This document shows, piece by piece, positions 50,724-60,310 of a DNA stretch of 62,831 bases. The translations under genes were made by a program, and so were the position numbers. The DNA is taken from assembly GCA_028706475.1 (NCBI GenBank), contig JAQWBI010000006.1, forward strand, positions 1 to 62,831, read 5' to 3'. Under the pieces are notes generated by a model, which saw nothing but the letters and a program-made list of their open reading frames with translations, made no database searches and had not been told where the DNA came from. This stretch comes from Candidatus Cloacimonadota bacterium. GTDB taxonomy: Bacteria > Cloacimonadota > Cloacimonadia > Cloacimonadales > Cloacimonadaceae. How positions within the stretch are numbered: position 1 is the stretch's first letter; every line of letters begins with the position of its first letter.

Positions 50724-51101
50724 AGTTCATAGGTACGAACCTTATTCTGTAAAGTAGAATAACTCATACTCCCGCTTTTGATGTCAAGAAGATTAATCAA
50801 TAACAGAAGAAATGTAATTGAGACAAGTGGAGATATTTCAACAATTCAAGTAAGCTTTGGATGCTGGTGGTAGACGATACCCGTTCCAGTTCTGGATTTG
50901 AAGACTGAGGAGCTACGACATCAGCTGGTTTGGCCGAGAAAACTATAAGCTTTGGACTGATCCAGAATTATATGTTGGGCAGTTATAAAGAATATGTCGC
51001 TGTTTTTGTATCTCCAATTCTGGTTCATGTAAACAGGCGCTAATGACTAGCATCATCAGCGCCACAATTATTCTGGAGACTCTCTGCATCTCACGCTACT
51101 C
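50724..51101. other. Intergenic region between clpX and the interrupted secreted-protein gene
   Basis: About 380 bases. It holds a 7-bp perfect palindrome, TTATTCT-GTAAAGT-AGAATAA (50742-50762), just upstream of the secreted-protein start, which may be an operator; a leftward TTGACA (50787-50782) without a clear -10 at standard spacing; and the clpX terminator at 51036-51063. Bases 50800-51030 show no gene or repeat. Confidence 0.5.
51029..51063 (-). terminator. Terminator of the tig-clpP-clpX operon
   Basis: On the minus strand an 11-bp stem GGCGCTGATGA/TCATTAGCGCC (one G-U pair, six-base loop) is followed by TGTTTAC. The stem is strong and the uridine run short. It lies about 40 bases past the clpX stop. 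Confidence 0.6.
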
Positions 51102-52346
51102 TTATTCGGCTACCGCCTTTGTTTTGGAGCGAACCGGTTTTATAAAGGTGTATACTGGATCGCCTTTATCCAATACAACTTCTTTAGTGATGCGGCAGGT
51201 CTGGATATCGGCACGATCCGGGATGCTGTACATAATTCTCAGCATAAAGCGTTCCATGATTGAGCGCAGTCCTCTGGCTCCGGTTTTTTGGGATAACGCA
51301 ATGCGAGCGATTTCTTTCAGGGCTTCGGTATCAAATCCCAATTGCACCCCATCCATCTCAAACAGCTTTACATATTGCTTGCAGATGGCATTTTTGGGCT
51401 CGGTGAGGATATCAATCAGAGCCTCTTCACTAAGTTCATGTAGAGTGCAGATCACCGGCATGCGCCCGATAAGCTCCGGGATAAGCCCATAACGAAGCAG
51501 ATCCTGAGGACCTGTGAGGTCAAAGATGTTTGTCTCATCCTGCTTGATACCCAAGTCCACATCGAAGCCGATAGCTTTTTTATCAGTACGTTCTTTGATG
51601 ATCTTTTCCAAGCCGAAGAAAGCACCACCAGCAATGAAAAGGATGTTTTTAGTATCGATCTCGATAAATTCCTGTTGCGGGTGTTTACGTCCGCCTTTGG
51701 GCGGTACATTCACCTTGGTACCTTCCAGAATCTTCAAAAGCGCTTGTTGTACGCCTTCACCGGATACATCTCTGGTAATCGACGGAGTCTCGCTTTTACG
51801 GGAGATTTTGTCGATCTCATCAATGTAAACGATACCTCTTTCGGCACGTTCAACGTCATAATCTGCATTTTGCAGCAAGCGCACCAATATGTTCTCCACG
51901 TCTTCACCCACATATCCAGCTTCAGTAAGAGTGGTTGCGTCGCTAATGGCAAAAGGAACCTTCAAAAAGCGGGCAAGCGTCTGAGCGATGAGTGTCTTTC
52001 CGCTGCCGGTGGGACCGATCATGAGGATATTGCTCTTCTCCAATTCGATCTCATCCTTATCGGTCTGGCGGAAAATTCGCTTGTAGTGATTATAGACCGC
52101 TACGGCGATGATTTCTTTGGCGTTATCCTGGCCGATCACGTATTGATCCAGATAGCCTTTAATCTGGCTGGGTAACGGCATTTGGAAGTCTTCCATTTCC
52201 TTATCCTGAGTATTGGCATTTACGATGGTATGGCACATCTCGATGCATTCATCGCAGATATTACCGGCAATGCCACGAATAAGGTTTTTCACATCATCTT
52301 CACTGCGCCCGCAAAAGGAACAGCTCAAGTTTTTATTCTTGTCCAA
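51102..52346 (-). CDS. clpX: ATP-dependent Clp protease ATP-binding subunit ClpX
   Basis: A 414-residue AAA+ unfoldase that feeds ClpP. The N-terminal zinc-binding domain has C10, C13, C32 and C36 ([19 protein letters not shown]). Walker A is GPTGSGKT, Walker [11 protein letters not shown], and the pore loop region GYVGEDVE is intact; LIGRMPV is the IGF-type ClpP-docking equivalent. The start is TTG with AGGAG seven bases upstream. It follows clpP by ten bases. Confidence 0.97.
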   Translation of the reverse strand: MDKNKNLSCSFCGRSEDDVKNLIRGIAGNICDECIEMCHTIVNANTQDKEMEDFQMPLPSQIKGYLDQYVIGQDNAKEIIAVAVYNHYKRIFRQTDKDEIELEKSNILMIGPTGSGKTLIAQTLARFLKVPFAISDATTLTEAGYVGEDVENILVRLLQNADYDVERAERGIVYIDEIDKISRKSETPSITRDVSGEGVQQALLKILEGTKVNVPPKGGRKHPQQEFIEIDTKNILFIAGGAFFGLEKIIKERTDKKAIGFDVDLGIKQDETNIFDLTGPQDLLRYGLIPELIGRMPVICTLHELSEEALIDILTEPKNAICKQYVKLFEMDGVQLGFDTEALKEIARIALSQKTGARGLRSIMERFMLRIMYSIPDRADIQTCRITKEVVLDKGDPVYTFIKPVRSKTKAVAE

Positions 52347-52356
52347 ACTATTTCTC

Positions 52357-52947
52357 CTATTTTTCGTCTCTGCGTACCAGAATCTCGTCGATGAGACCGT
52401 ATTCCATGGCTTCAGTTGCGCTCAGGAAATAGTCCCGATCAGTATCCATGGCAATCTGATCGATGGATTTGCCTGTATGATTGTGCAGTATCTCATTCAT
52501 TCTACCACGCAGGTATAGGATTTCCTTCGCTTGAATCTCGATATCTGCTGCTCTTCCCTGAGTTCCGCCCCAAGGTTGATGAATCATAATCCGGCTATTG
52601 GGCAAAGCCGTACGTTTACCTTTTGCTCCCGCTGCCAACAATACCGCTGCCATAGAAGCAGCCATGCCGATGCAGATAGTGGAAACAGCAGGCTTAATGT
52701 ATTGCATGGTATCATAGATTGCCAATCCGCTACTGATGCTGCCACCGGGACTGTTGATGTACATATAGATGTCCTTGGACGCATCCTCGCCTTCCAGATG
52801 CAGTAATTGCGCTACGACCGTATTTGCCATTGTATCATCTATACCACCGCCCACAAACACGATTCGGTCTTTTAGCAGCCGGCTGTAGATGTCATAAGCG
52901 CGTTCTCCGCGGCCTACTTGTTCGATCACCATTGGGATATAGTTCAT
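52357..52947 (-). CDS. clpP: ATP-dependent Clp protease proteolytic subunit ClpP
   Basis: A 196-residue serine protease forming the tetradecameric chamber. The catalytic triad S98 (GMAASMAA), H123 (MIHQPWGG) and D172 ([10 protein letters not shown]) is complete. Length is typical. It sits two bases after tig, and the order tig-clpP-clpX is the common bacterial operon for folding and quality control. Confidence 0.98.
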   Translation of the reverse strand: MNYIPMVIEQVGRGERAYDIYSRLLKDRIVFVGGGIDDTMANTVVAQLLHLEGEDASKDIYMYINSPGGSISSGLAIYDTMQYIKPAVSTICIGMAASMAAVLLAAGAKGKRTALPNSRIMIHQPWGGTQGRAADIEIQAKEILYLRGRMNEILHNHTGKSIDQIAMDTDRDYFLSATEAMEYGLIDEILVRRDEK

Positions 52948-52949
52948 TT

Positions 52950-54266
52950 TTACTCCGTTTTAGCTTCGGCATTGTCACTATCAACGGCGACAGCTTCGGC
53001 TTCTGTGATTTCTTCCGGTATCTGTTCAGGCTCAGGAATGAAGAAATGGGCAGTTTCAGCCAACTTACGCAGGATATAGAAGTTCTTCACGCCATTACGG
53101 TATTCATCACCGGAAATCTCGTCTTTGTGCTTTTCTTTGTATGCTTCCACGGTGTTATCCGCAAGAATCGCTTCATGCTTCACATATTCGTCGAACATCT
53201 CGTCGCTAATCTCAATTTCCATCTGCTTGCGTAGCTGGTTCAGGATGTACATAGTCACCATCTCTTGAGAGATCTGCATCCTGTATTGATATTCCAGAAA
53301 CTGATGATACTGCTTGTTTGGATTACGCTGGGCTTCTTGCTGAGCCAAATAACCAATGGTTTTAACCGGAAGCTCAAAGTTGTTGTCCACATAGAGTTTA
53401 TTTACAATGGCGTAGTTTGCCACATCGATGTTTTTATGCTCGTTTGCCAATCTCATATCTTCGGATATTTTAGCGCGCATAGCTGCCATATCGTCAAATT
53501 CCATGTCTTTGGCAAAGTCGTCGTTGAGCTCCGGATACTGCATCCTTTCGATGGAGTTGATCATGATCTTCACGGTGTAATTACTTGCGTTGGGCAGATT
53601 TAAAGAACTGTCCCGAGATACCAGCTTGATATCCATGCCGCTGAGTTCTTTTTCAAAGCTGTCCCCAATCTTTTTACCGATCAATTCCGGCAGAGCTCTG
53701 TGTTCGGGGTACTCTCCGGCAAAGAAGGACGCATTTCTGGTAAGTTCAGAGCCTTCCAGACTGAAGCTGAGCTCTACATTTACATGATCATTTTCGATGG
53801 CTTCATCTGCATCTACTACAGTTCCGTTGTTTTGTTTCAATTCTTCCAAGTATTTATCTACTTCACTGTCCAGCGTGATGGGATTGTAGGGTACATCAAG
53901 GTTGTCCAACTGTTTGAATTCGAGGGTTGGTTCATGCTCGATTTCTATCTTGATCTGCATATCGCAGCCCTTATCCCATTGTACATCTTTCACGTCCGGA
54001 AACAGTAGATAATCGATATCATGTTCTTTAGCGGCTACTTCAAAGTAGTCGTTCACGCTATCTTTCAAGAAGTGATCCTTCAATAGAGTACCATGAGTTC
54101 TTTCGATCAGAGTAAGAGGAGCCTTACCCTTCCTAAAGCCAGGTACATCCACCTGGTTGGCTGCCTTGCGAAGGTACTTTTCCCAAGCTTTGGTGGCGTC
54201 GTCGGCCGGGATTGTGATGTTGATCTCTTTACTTACCGCATTGATGACATTAAATTCTACCTGCAC
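52950..54266 (-). CDS. tig: Trigger factor
   Basis: A 438-residue ribosome-bound chaperone. The N-terminal ribosome-binding domain has [14 protein letters not shown] (the GFRxGKxP signature, about 41-55). The FKBP-like middle domain is divergent, and the helical C-terminal domain carries a Glu/Ala-rich acidic tail. The start is GTG with AAGGAG six bases upstream. It is the first gene of the clp operon and lies 30 bases downstream of tRNA-Leu on the same strand. Confidence 0.95.
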   Translation of the reverse strand: MQVEFNVINAVSKEINITIPADDATKAWEKYLRKAANQVDVPGFRKGKAPLTLIERTHGTLLKDHFLKDSVNDYFEVAAKEHDIDYLLFPDVKDVQWDKGCDMQIKIEIEHEPTLEFKQLDNLDVPYNPITLDSEVDKYLEELKQNNGTVVDADEAIENDHVNVELSFSLEGSELTRNASFFAGEYPEHRALPELIGKKIGDSFEKELSGMDIKLVSRDSSLNLPNASNYTVKIMINSIERMQYPELNDDFAKDMEFDDMAAMRAKISEDMRLANEHKNIDVANYAIVNKLYVDNNFELPVKTIGYLAQQEAQRNPNKQYHQFLEYQYRMQISQEMVTMYILNQLRKQMEIEISDEMFDEYVKHEAILADNTVEAYKEKHKDEISGDEYRNGVKNFYILRKLAETAHFFIPEPEQIPEEITEAEAVAVDSDNAEAKTE

Positions 54267-54295
54267 TATATTCTCCTTAGATAAATTCCAGCTAA

Positions 54296-54382
54296 TGGTG
54301 CGAAAGAGGGGACTCGAACCCCTACAGGAGTGAACCTACTGGATCCTAAGTCCAGCGCGTCTGCCAATTCCGCCACTTTCGC
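54296..54382 (-). tRNA. tRNA-Leu (anticodon UAG), CCA encoded
   Basis: An 87-base class II tRNA. The acceptor stem GCGAAAG/CTTTCGC is perfect, followed by discriminator A and a genome-encoded CCA. The anticodon arm CTGGA-CTTAGGA-TCCAG shows anticodon TAG. A variable arm (GTAGGTTCACTCCTGT region) and the T loop GTTCGAGTC are present. It reads CUA and, with wobble, other CUN leucine codons. Confidence 0.97.
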
Positions 54383-54510
54383 AATTGACTATAGTTTACT
54401 TATTTATATATGAAATGCCAGTTTTTTGCATGGCCTTGATCTGTCAAGCTTTCGTTAGTATGGTATATATTGATGGAAGATAATGAAACCGGACACTGAA
54501 TAAACAAGAC

Positions 54511-55341
54511 TCAGAGCAACATCATATTGTCGATAAGCCGTGTTTTCCCCACATAGGCAGCGATCAGCATGCGACTGTATTCATCGATGATGTCCACTTT
54601 ACTCAGATCTCCTGCATGGACAATCTCCACATAGTCAACTTTCGCGCCTGCCGCTACGATATCTGCCCTAGCAATATCGATGAGTTCTGAGGCTTTTCGG
54701 CAACCAGCAACAGCAGCGCTCTTTGATTTCAGTAAAGCCTGGGACAGACATAATGCGATTTGGCGTTCATCATTGCTAAGGTACACATTACGGCTGCTTT
54801 TTGCCAAGCCATCAGCTTCTCGCACTATGGGACAACCCACGATACACGTGTTCATATTCAGGTCTTTTAGCATCACGTTTAGGATGGTAAGCTGTTGAAA
54901 ATCCTTCTCCCCCATATACATATAATGCGGTTTGACCAGATTCACCAGCTTCAGCACAATAGTGCATACTCCTCGGAAATGACCGGGACGGCTTGCCCCA
55001 CACAGGATGCCCGACAGCTCACTGACTTCCACCCAGGTGTGGTAAGGCTGAGGATACATCATTTCAGCATCAGGCAGAAACACGTAATCCACACCATGTT
55101 GCTTCAATAGTGCCAGATCCCGGTCAATATCCCGGGGATAACTGGCCAGGTCTTCATTGGGGCCAAATTGGGTGGGATTCACAAAGATAGAAACGATTGT
55201 GATATCGCAGTTCTGGATGGATGCGTCCACCAAGCTCAGATGACCTTCATGAAGGTAGCCCATAGTGGGTACGAAGCCCACTCGTGCTTCTGGTGCATGC
55301 CGAAGGGCCGACATCAGAGCAAGAGAAGTAATTAATTGCAT
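54511..55341 (-). CDS. panC: Pantothenate synthetase PanC
   Basis: A 276-residue ligase joining pantoate and beta-alanine. The ATP-binding PTMGYLHEGHLSLVD (25-39, HxGH) and VSIFVNPTQFGPNEDL, then a KSSRNVYLS loop (KMSKS equivalent), are present. It follows panD by two bases, so the two supply the last steps to pantothenate. CoaD, also in the window, acts later. Confidence 0.97.
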   Translation of the reverse strand: MQLITSLALMSALRHAPEARVGFVPTMGYLHEGHLSLVDASIQNCDITIVSIFVNPTQFGPNEDLASYPRDIDRDLALLKQHGVDYVFLPDAEMMYPQPYHTWVEVSELSGILCGASRPGHFRGVCTIVLKLVNLVKPHYMYMGEKDFQQLTILNVMLKDLNMNTCIVGCPIVREADGLAKSSRNVYLSNDERQIALCLSQALLKSKSAAVAGCRKASELIDIARADIVAAGAKVDYVEIVHAGDLSKVDIIDEYSRMLIAAYVGKTRLIDNMMLL

Positions 55342-55343
55342 GG

Positions 55344-55700
55344 CTAGATAATAGAGTCTACTTTGTTGTTCTCGTTCAGGATCAGGATACGCGGTTTGTG
55401 AGACAGCAATTCAGCATCATTCAATATCCCGTAATTAATCACGATTATCCTGTCACCTACTTGAGCCAGACGTGCTGCAGCGCCGTTGATACCGATCATC
55501 CCACTTCCTCTTTCACCTTTGATGATGTAGGTGCTGAAACGGTTACCATTGGTTATATTGAACACTTCTACACGTTCATACTCGTGCATACCACTGGCTT
55601 CAAGCAGCTCTTCGTCGATTTTTATGCTGCCATTGTAGTTTATATCACACTCTTTCACCGTAGCCCGGTGAAGCTTTGATAGTAGTATCTGCCTTAGCAT
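55344..55700 (-). CDS. panD: Aspartate 1-decarboxylase PanD
   Basis: A 118-residue pyruvoyl enzyme making beta-alanine. G24-S25 in NYNGSIK is the self-cleavage site producing the pyruvoyl group. K9 and Y22 match conserved active-site positions. The frame is open further upstream to 55769, but the ATG at 55700 has GGAG six bases before it and gives the standard N terminus MLRQILLSKLHRATV. Confidence 0.96.
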   Translation of the reverse strand: MLRQILLSKLHRATVKECDINYNGSIKIDEELLEASGMHEYERVEVFNITNGNRFSTYIIKGERGSGMIGINGAAARLAQVGDRIIVINYGILNDAELLSHKPRILILNENNKVDSII

Positions 55701-55891
55701 TTTGGACTCCATTATTTGGTCTTTATTATCACATAAAACTGATATGGAGCTTTTGTCAATGAAAATCAACGATTAAAGTTCAAATGCTTTCTTGTGAATC
55801 TCAGAACCTGGTAATAGAGCTCATCAAATCGGTCATTAATGAAGATGGCTCATTCATGATACACTATCGATCAGGCTCCCATTTAGTTATA

Positions 55892-56995
55892 CTACTTCCA
55901 TTTATAACTGCCTATGCTACCGCGAATGCCATAATAGATAAACTGCAGAGGAAATACAAAGATTTGCGTGAAATAGAGTATCCCCAGATGGGTTTTACGA
56001 ACCAAAACAAGATGGCTTTGTGATATGCACAGTTCCACAATTGATTTCAAGGCTACAATCCCTAGAAGAGCGAGGTTCCCTCTGCCAATAACAAGCATAA
56101 TGATAGCAGCGTAAAACAGAATAAAATAGCAAAACATAAAAGCGGATAAGCGCTTCAAGTATCTGGGATGGTAGCGAAACTTTGAAGCCCGGCGGATATT
56201 CTTGTTGTGTAGTTTGGTGATGCTCTTACCTTCCACGCTCACAACCTGCATGGCTGGGGAAGGATTGTAGTATGCTTCTCGTACATAAGGCATCATCTTC
56301 ATCAAGAGCAGGTCATCGTCACCACTCATAAGGTGGCCGATTCCATTGAATCCTCCAGCTTTATGAAACAGAGTTTTTCGATATACTTGATTACAGGCCA
56401 TGGCTGTGATAGGTTTTCGTTCATATATCCCCGCACCTGCCAAAATATAGTATATACTGCGTTCAAAATTGACCAGGCTCAGATTGCTCTCTCCCACTTC
56501 AGGAATAATGGTGCTGTATCCCAATATGTAATCTGTTTGCGGGCTCATCTGTCGGGAGATCTCTTGTAACCAGGTTTCGGGCAGGATGCAATCTGCGTCT
56601 GTGAAAGCCAGAATATCGTATTTTGCAGTGTCGATTCCTATTTGCAGAGCAGCTTTCTTGCCGATTATCCCATCGGTGTCTTCTGTATAGTCCCGAACCC
56701 GAATATTAAACTGCCCATCCCAGTTTTTTAAAATATCCATACTGTCATCTGTGGAATGGTCGTTTACGATGATGATCTCATAAGGTGCATCAATGGGTAA
56801 CAGCTGTGCCAGAGATGTCAATAAGCGGGGCAGATACTGTGCCTCATTCTTGGCTGCGATAACCACACTGATAGGTTCAGGTGCATGATTCAATGCTGCT
56901 TTAGGTGGTAAACTGCGCCTCATTGAGCGTAGTACCCTCAGCAATACTGTCAGATAAACAACGCTCACAATGGCAAATAAAATAGTAAAGATCAG
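55892..56995 (-). CDS. Membrane glycosyltransferase family 2, probable CTG start
   Basis: A GT2 enzyme of about 367 residues. The catalytic domain has SVVIAAKNEAQYLPRLL, the DxD-type motif FTDADC and a second acidic site SGDDDLLLMK. Three membrane helices lie near the C terminus. The first recognised start is GTG at 56968 without a ribosome site, but the frame stays open upstream with the hydrophobic LIFTILFAIVSVVYLTVLL, which would complete an N-terminal membrane helix. A CTG at 56995 overlaps the dnaX TGA as CTGA, with GAGG five bases before it, so it is the likely start. Acceptor and sugar are unknown; it resembles polysaccharide or glycolipid transferases. Confidence 0.8.
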   Translation of the reverse strand: MIFTILFAIVSVVYLTVLLRVLRSMRRSLPPKAALNHAPEPISVVIAAKNEAQYLPRLLTSLAQLLPIDAPYEIIIVNDHSTDDSMDILKNWDGQFNIRVRDYTEDTDGIIGKKAALQIGIDTAKYDILAFTDADCILPETWLQEISRQMSPQTDYILGYSTIIPEVGESNLSLVNFERSIYYILAGAGIYERKPITAMACNQVYRKTLFHKAGGFNGIGHLMSGDDDLLLMKMMPYVREAYYNPSPAMQVVSVEGKSITKLHNKNIRRASKFRYHPRYLKRLSAFMFCYFILFYAAIIMLVIGRGNLALLGIVALKSIVELCISQSHLVLVRKTHLGILYFTQIFVFPLQFIYYGIRGSIGSYKWK

Positions 56996-58617
56996 ACCAA
57001 CCTCGCTTCTGTTTGTTCAATAAAGCTCTTCAGTTCTGGATTCTCAGCTGCGATATCTTCAATGCTTTTCCGCTTGATCTCCACTTTGCTCGGGGAGTCT
57101 TTTTCTTCCAGCTTCAGATTTACTCTCAGGGCTTTACCAAATACATCGCTGATGATATTCTCTATCCTTTCCAGATGAGCTTTGAGCGCGTTGAAATTGG
57201 TAGCAGTATCCAATTTCAGTGTAATCACAGTATCGGTCATGTTGAGTATTTCAGAAGACTTGAAGGCCAAGCCTGCCAACTGGCTGCTTTTACGAATCCT
57301 CGAAGTCAAATCTGTCCAATTTGCCTTTAGCCCTTCGATAGAGGCTTCGGGACGTGGTAACTCCTTGCTCTGCTCCACGCGTTCTCTTGGTTCAGTGCTT
57401 TCAGCAGACTGTTTCGCCGGTATCTCCTTTCTGGCCGGTTGTTCCCTGGTCGGATATAACTCTGCAGGAGCAGTAATGGTGTGGGAATCTGGGCCACTCT
57501 GTCTGAGGTAGTTGATCAGGCTGCTGATATCATCAATCTCATCCAACCGAGAAAGCTTGATCATAGTGGCTTCGATCAGGAGATAGGGATTGTTGCTTTG
57601 CCGGATATCGTTACGGGTCTGCACCAATTGACTCATGATGTACATCAGGTCGTTTTGACTGAACATATTTGCGACCTCTGTAAATAGAGGTAATTCTTCG
57701 GCGCTAACGTCGTTAATCCGGATACCTAACTTGCATAAGAGAACCAGGCGCAGGAATTCCATCATATTGGCGATGAACTCCTGCAAGTCTGTACCTTCTT
57801 CAAAGATCTGGTGAAGGCTTACGATCAGTTTTTGGGCGTCGTGCTCTTTGATGCGGCACATAAAATCGTAGTAGAGTTGATTTGGGATGATACCGAAGAT
57901 CTGCCGCACTTGAGCAATCTGAATGTCGCTGGCACAGTAGCTAATGGTCTGATCCATCAGAGAAAGAGCATCCCGCATCCCACCGTCTGCTTTACGGGCT
58001 ATTAGGTATAGGGATTCTTCATCTACTTTAATCTCTTCCTTTTCAGCCAGTTCTTTCAAGCGAGCAACAATGGCTTCGATGGGAATACGCTTAAAATCGT
58101 AGCGCTGGCAGCGAGAGATAATAGTAGGCAACACCTTATGTGGTTCGGTAGTGGCAAAGATAAAGATAACGTTTTCCGGAGGTTCTTCCAGAGTCTTGAG
58201 CAGGGCATTGAAAGCGTTTTTGGAGAGCATGTGTACTTCATCGATGATGTAGATCTTGTACTTCGAACCGCTGGCAGCATACAGCAGCTCTTTTTGCAGC
58301 TCCCGGATGTCGTCCACACCGGTATTGCTGGCACCATCTATCTCTATTACATCCGGAGACACTCCAGCAGTGATCTCTGTGCAATTTGTACATATATTGC
58401 AGGGTTGAGTGGTGGGGCCTTCAGTGCAATTCAGACTTTTGGCCATTATTCGTGCCAGGGAGGTCTTCCCCACACCGCGTGGACCAGTAAACAGATAAGC
58501 GTGGGCAATACGTCCGGACGCTATTGCGCTTTGTAGGATCTTGGTAACATGATCCTGTGCATATACTTCAGAGAAGCTTTGCGGGCGGTATTTGCGCGCA
58601 AGTACAATGTAGCTCAT
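56992..58617 (-). CDS. dnaX: DNA polymerase III subunit gamma/tau DnaX
   Basis: A 541-residue clamp-loader ATPase. Walker A is GPRGVGKTS (about 40-48). Four cysteines in NCTEGPTTQPCNICTNC form the zinc module. IIDEVHMLSKNAFNALLKTLEEPP contains Walker B and the SRC motif follows in TIISRCQRYDF. A variable Glu/Pro-rich linker (about 375-415) precedes the C-terminal tau-like domain. ATG at 58617 has GGAGG four bases upstream and gives the usual MSYIVLARKYRPQ. A short A-run near 57100 is not the E. coli slippery heptamer, so a frameshifted gamma form is not supported. Confidence 0.96.
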   Translation of the reverse strand: MSYIVLARKYRPQSFSEVYAQDHVTKILQSAIASGRIAHAYLFTGPRGVGKTSLARIMAKSLNCTEGPTTQPCNICTNCTEITAGVSPDVIEIDGASNTGVDDIRELQKELLYAASGSKYKIYIIDEVHMLSKNAFNALLKTLEEPPENVIFIFATTEPHKVLPTIISRCQRYDFKRIPIEAIVARLKELAEKEEIKVDEESLYLIARKADGGMRDALSLMDQTISYCASDIQIAQVRQIFGIIPNQLYYDFMCRIKEHDAQKLIVSLHQIFEEGTDLQEFIANMMEFLRLVLLCKLGIRINDVSAEELPLFTEVANMFSQNDLMYIMSQLVQTRNDIRQSNNPYLLIEATMIKLSRLDEIDDISSLINYLRQSGPDSHTITAPAELYPTREQPARKEIPAKQSAESTEPRERVEQSKELPRPEASIEGLKANWTDLTSRIRKSSQLAGLAFKSSEILNMTDTVITLKLDTATNFNALKAHLERIENIISDVFGKALRVNLKLEEKDSPSKVEIKRKSIEDIAAENPELKSFIEQTEARLV

Positions 58618-58744
58618 ACTACCTCCACGTTCCATTCTTTTATCACAGCGGATTTAGGCAAGCATTTTCTGCTGGACAAAATACTGAGGGTCTCTAAAGC
58701 TTGAATTATCGAAATAAGTTGCAGATTCCCAAAGGAGGATATCG

Positions 58745-59968
58745 ATGAAGCTCGAAGGAAAAGTGGTCATAGCCCAGGGAGGTGGTCCCACTGCGGTGAT
58801 CAATCAATCCATGGTGGGAGCAGCCTTGGAATCCCGCAAGTTTCCCCAGGTCACCAGAGTATATGGCGCTTTATATGGGGTGCATGGCATTGTTAACGAA
58901 GAGTTTATAGATCTTACTCAGGAGACTACTCACAATCTGGAACAGGTGGCAAACACTCCTTCCAGCGCGTTGCTTTCCACGCGCGATAAACCGGACGAAG
59001 CTTATTGCAAAGAGATTTTTAAGGTACTCAAAGCACACGACGTCCGATATTTCTTCTATATCGGCGGAAATGACTCTTCTGATACAGTGCGCATCGTGAA
59101 TGAGCAGGCACAGCTTGCCGAATATGAATTCCGGGCTATTCACATTCCCAAAACCATCGATAACGACCTTGTCCTCAGTGATCACACTCCTGGATATGGC
59201 TCTGCCGCCAGATTTGTCGCCTCAGCTTTCTCCGGAGTGAATCTGGACAATCGTGCCTTACCCGGTGTGTATATCGGAGTAGTGATGGGACGGCATGCAG
59301 GCTTCCTAACGGCTGCTTCTGCTTTGGGGCAAAAGTATCCAGATGACGGTCCGCATCTGATCTACGTGCCGGAACGCCCCTTCAGTAAAGAGAAATTCCT
59401 GAAGGACGTGAAAGATGCTTACGAGAAAAATGGCCGTTGTATAGTAGCGGTATCAGAGGGTATTGTCGATGCAGACAGCAACCCCATGATCGCAAAGCTT
59501 ACTAAGAATGTGGAGCACGACGCTCATGGTAATGTACAGCTTTCCGGAACGGGAATGTTGGGCGATCTGCTCTGTGATCTTGTACGAGATAACTTGAAGA
59601 TCAAACGCGTTCGCAGCGATACATTCGGCTATCTGCAACGCTCGTTTTTGGGTTGTGTCTCGGATGTGGATCAACGCGAGGCCCGCGAGGTAGGCGAAAG
59701 AGCTGCACACTACGCTCTATGGTACAATCTGGATGGCTCCATATCAATCCAGCGAACCGGTTACTATTCAGTGAACTATCAATTGGAAAAACTCTCTGAT
59801 GTAGCTAGAAAGACACGCCACATGCCGGATAACTTTATTAATACAGAGGGCAACAATGTTACCGACGACTTCCGCTATTATCTGCGCCCGCTTTTAGGAT
59901 CCGGTTATCCCGTCAGCCACAGACTCCGTGCTCCCAGAGTGAGCAAGGTGCTCCACACTGATTCCTGA
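58745..59968 (+). CDS. 6-phosphofructokinase, probably pyrophosphate-dependent
   Basis: A 407-residue phosphofructokinase. GGND at 107-110 has an aspartate (D110) at the position that is glycine in ATP enzymes, and PKTIDND (135-141) carries the lysine typical of PPi-dependent enzymes. VVMGRHAGFLTA is the substrate-binding segment. Both marks favour PPi as phosphoryl donor, a reversible and ATP-saving glycolysis common in anaerobes. A strong ribosome site AAAGGAGG lies seven bases upstream. It is divergent from dnaX and stands alone. Confidence 0.9.
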   Translation: MKLEGKVVIAQGGGPTAVINQSMVGAALESRKFPQVTRVYGALYGVHGIVNEEFIDLTQETTHNLEQVANTPSSALLSTRDKPDEAYCKEIFKVLKAHDVRYFFYIGGNDSSDTVRIVNEQAQLAEYEFRAIHIPKTIDNDLVLSDHTPGYGSAARFVASAFSGVNLDNRALPGVYIGVVMGRHAGFLTAASALGQKYPDDGPHLIYVPERPFSKEKFLKDVKDAYEKNGRCIVAVSEGIVDADSNPMIAKLTKNVEHDAHGNVQLSGTGMLGDLLCDLVRDNLKIKRVRSDTFGYLQRSFLGCVSDVDQREAREVGERAAHYALWYNLDGSISIQRTGYYSVNYQLEKLSDVARKTRHMPDNFINTEGNNVTDDFRYYLRPLLGSGYPVSHRLRAPRVSKVLHTDS

Positions 59969-60088
59969 TCACTGCATGTTAGCATAAAGCCGTTTTTGAA
60001 AGAGCCGGCTTATCTGTGCAAAGACTTCTCCTGTGGTAGGATTTCAGCTCGTGACTCGTCTAGATACGAATGTCGTTTAGCAACTGGG

Positions 60089-60110
60089 CTGCAAAACTCC
60101 AGTTTTGCAG
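60089..60110. repeat. Perfect 22-bp palindrome
   Basis: CTGCAAAACT-CC-AGTTTTGCAG, a 10-bp stem with a two-base centre, between convergent genes. No T-run follows. It could be an operator-like site, part of a terminator stem, or a nucleoid-protein or recombinase site. Confidence 0.55.
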
Positions 60111-60170
60111 ATAATCTACCAAACGGTTCAAAATCTTTATTCCTCCTCTGGATTATCGATACTTGAACCT

Positions 60171-60228
60171 GATATTATCGGGTTATCATCGAGTGAGCAC
60201 AGGATGATAACACCTTGATATCAGCTTC
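60171..60228 (+). repeat. 58-bp dispersed intergenic repeat, copy C
   Basis: GATATTATCGG, a 30-base core (60182-60211) with perfect 9-bp arms GTTATCATC/GATGATAAC, four bases, then TGATATCAGCTTC. It has the best hairpin of the three copies, and its core is in the same orientation as copy B. Confidence 0.75.
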
Positions 60229-60310
60229 AACACTGGATCGAACAAAGGGGAAGAGGAGAATGGTTTAAAAAGCTCCCTCCGGTTGCTGTGGGAATACAGA
60301 GATTGCCACT

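Larger units (their letters stand above)
59969..60310. other. Convergent intergenic region with hairpin and repeat
   Basis: About 340 bases between the convergent phosphofructokinase and amylase genes. It holds AAGCCG...CGGCTT (about 59990-60015), a weak stem without a T-run; the perfect palindrome at 60089-60110; and copy C of the 58-bp repeat. No gene is seen. Confidence 0.6.

Noticed and set aside
51675-52175. Long plus-strand open frame opposite clpX (and similar ones opposite secA, murEF and tricorn)
   Set aside because: These are antisense shadows of strongly conserved genes, without ribosome sites or recognisable protein features.
54383-54440. Promoter for tRNA-Leu (a minus-strand TTGACA near 54450)
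   Set aside because: The region is AT-rich with several TATA-like words, but none lies at a standard distance from TTGACA, so no specific site can be claimed.
57095-57110. Programmed frameshift site in dnaX
   Set aside because: The run has only five A residues and does not form A-AAA-AAG, and no suitable stop in the shifted frame plus hairpin was evident.
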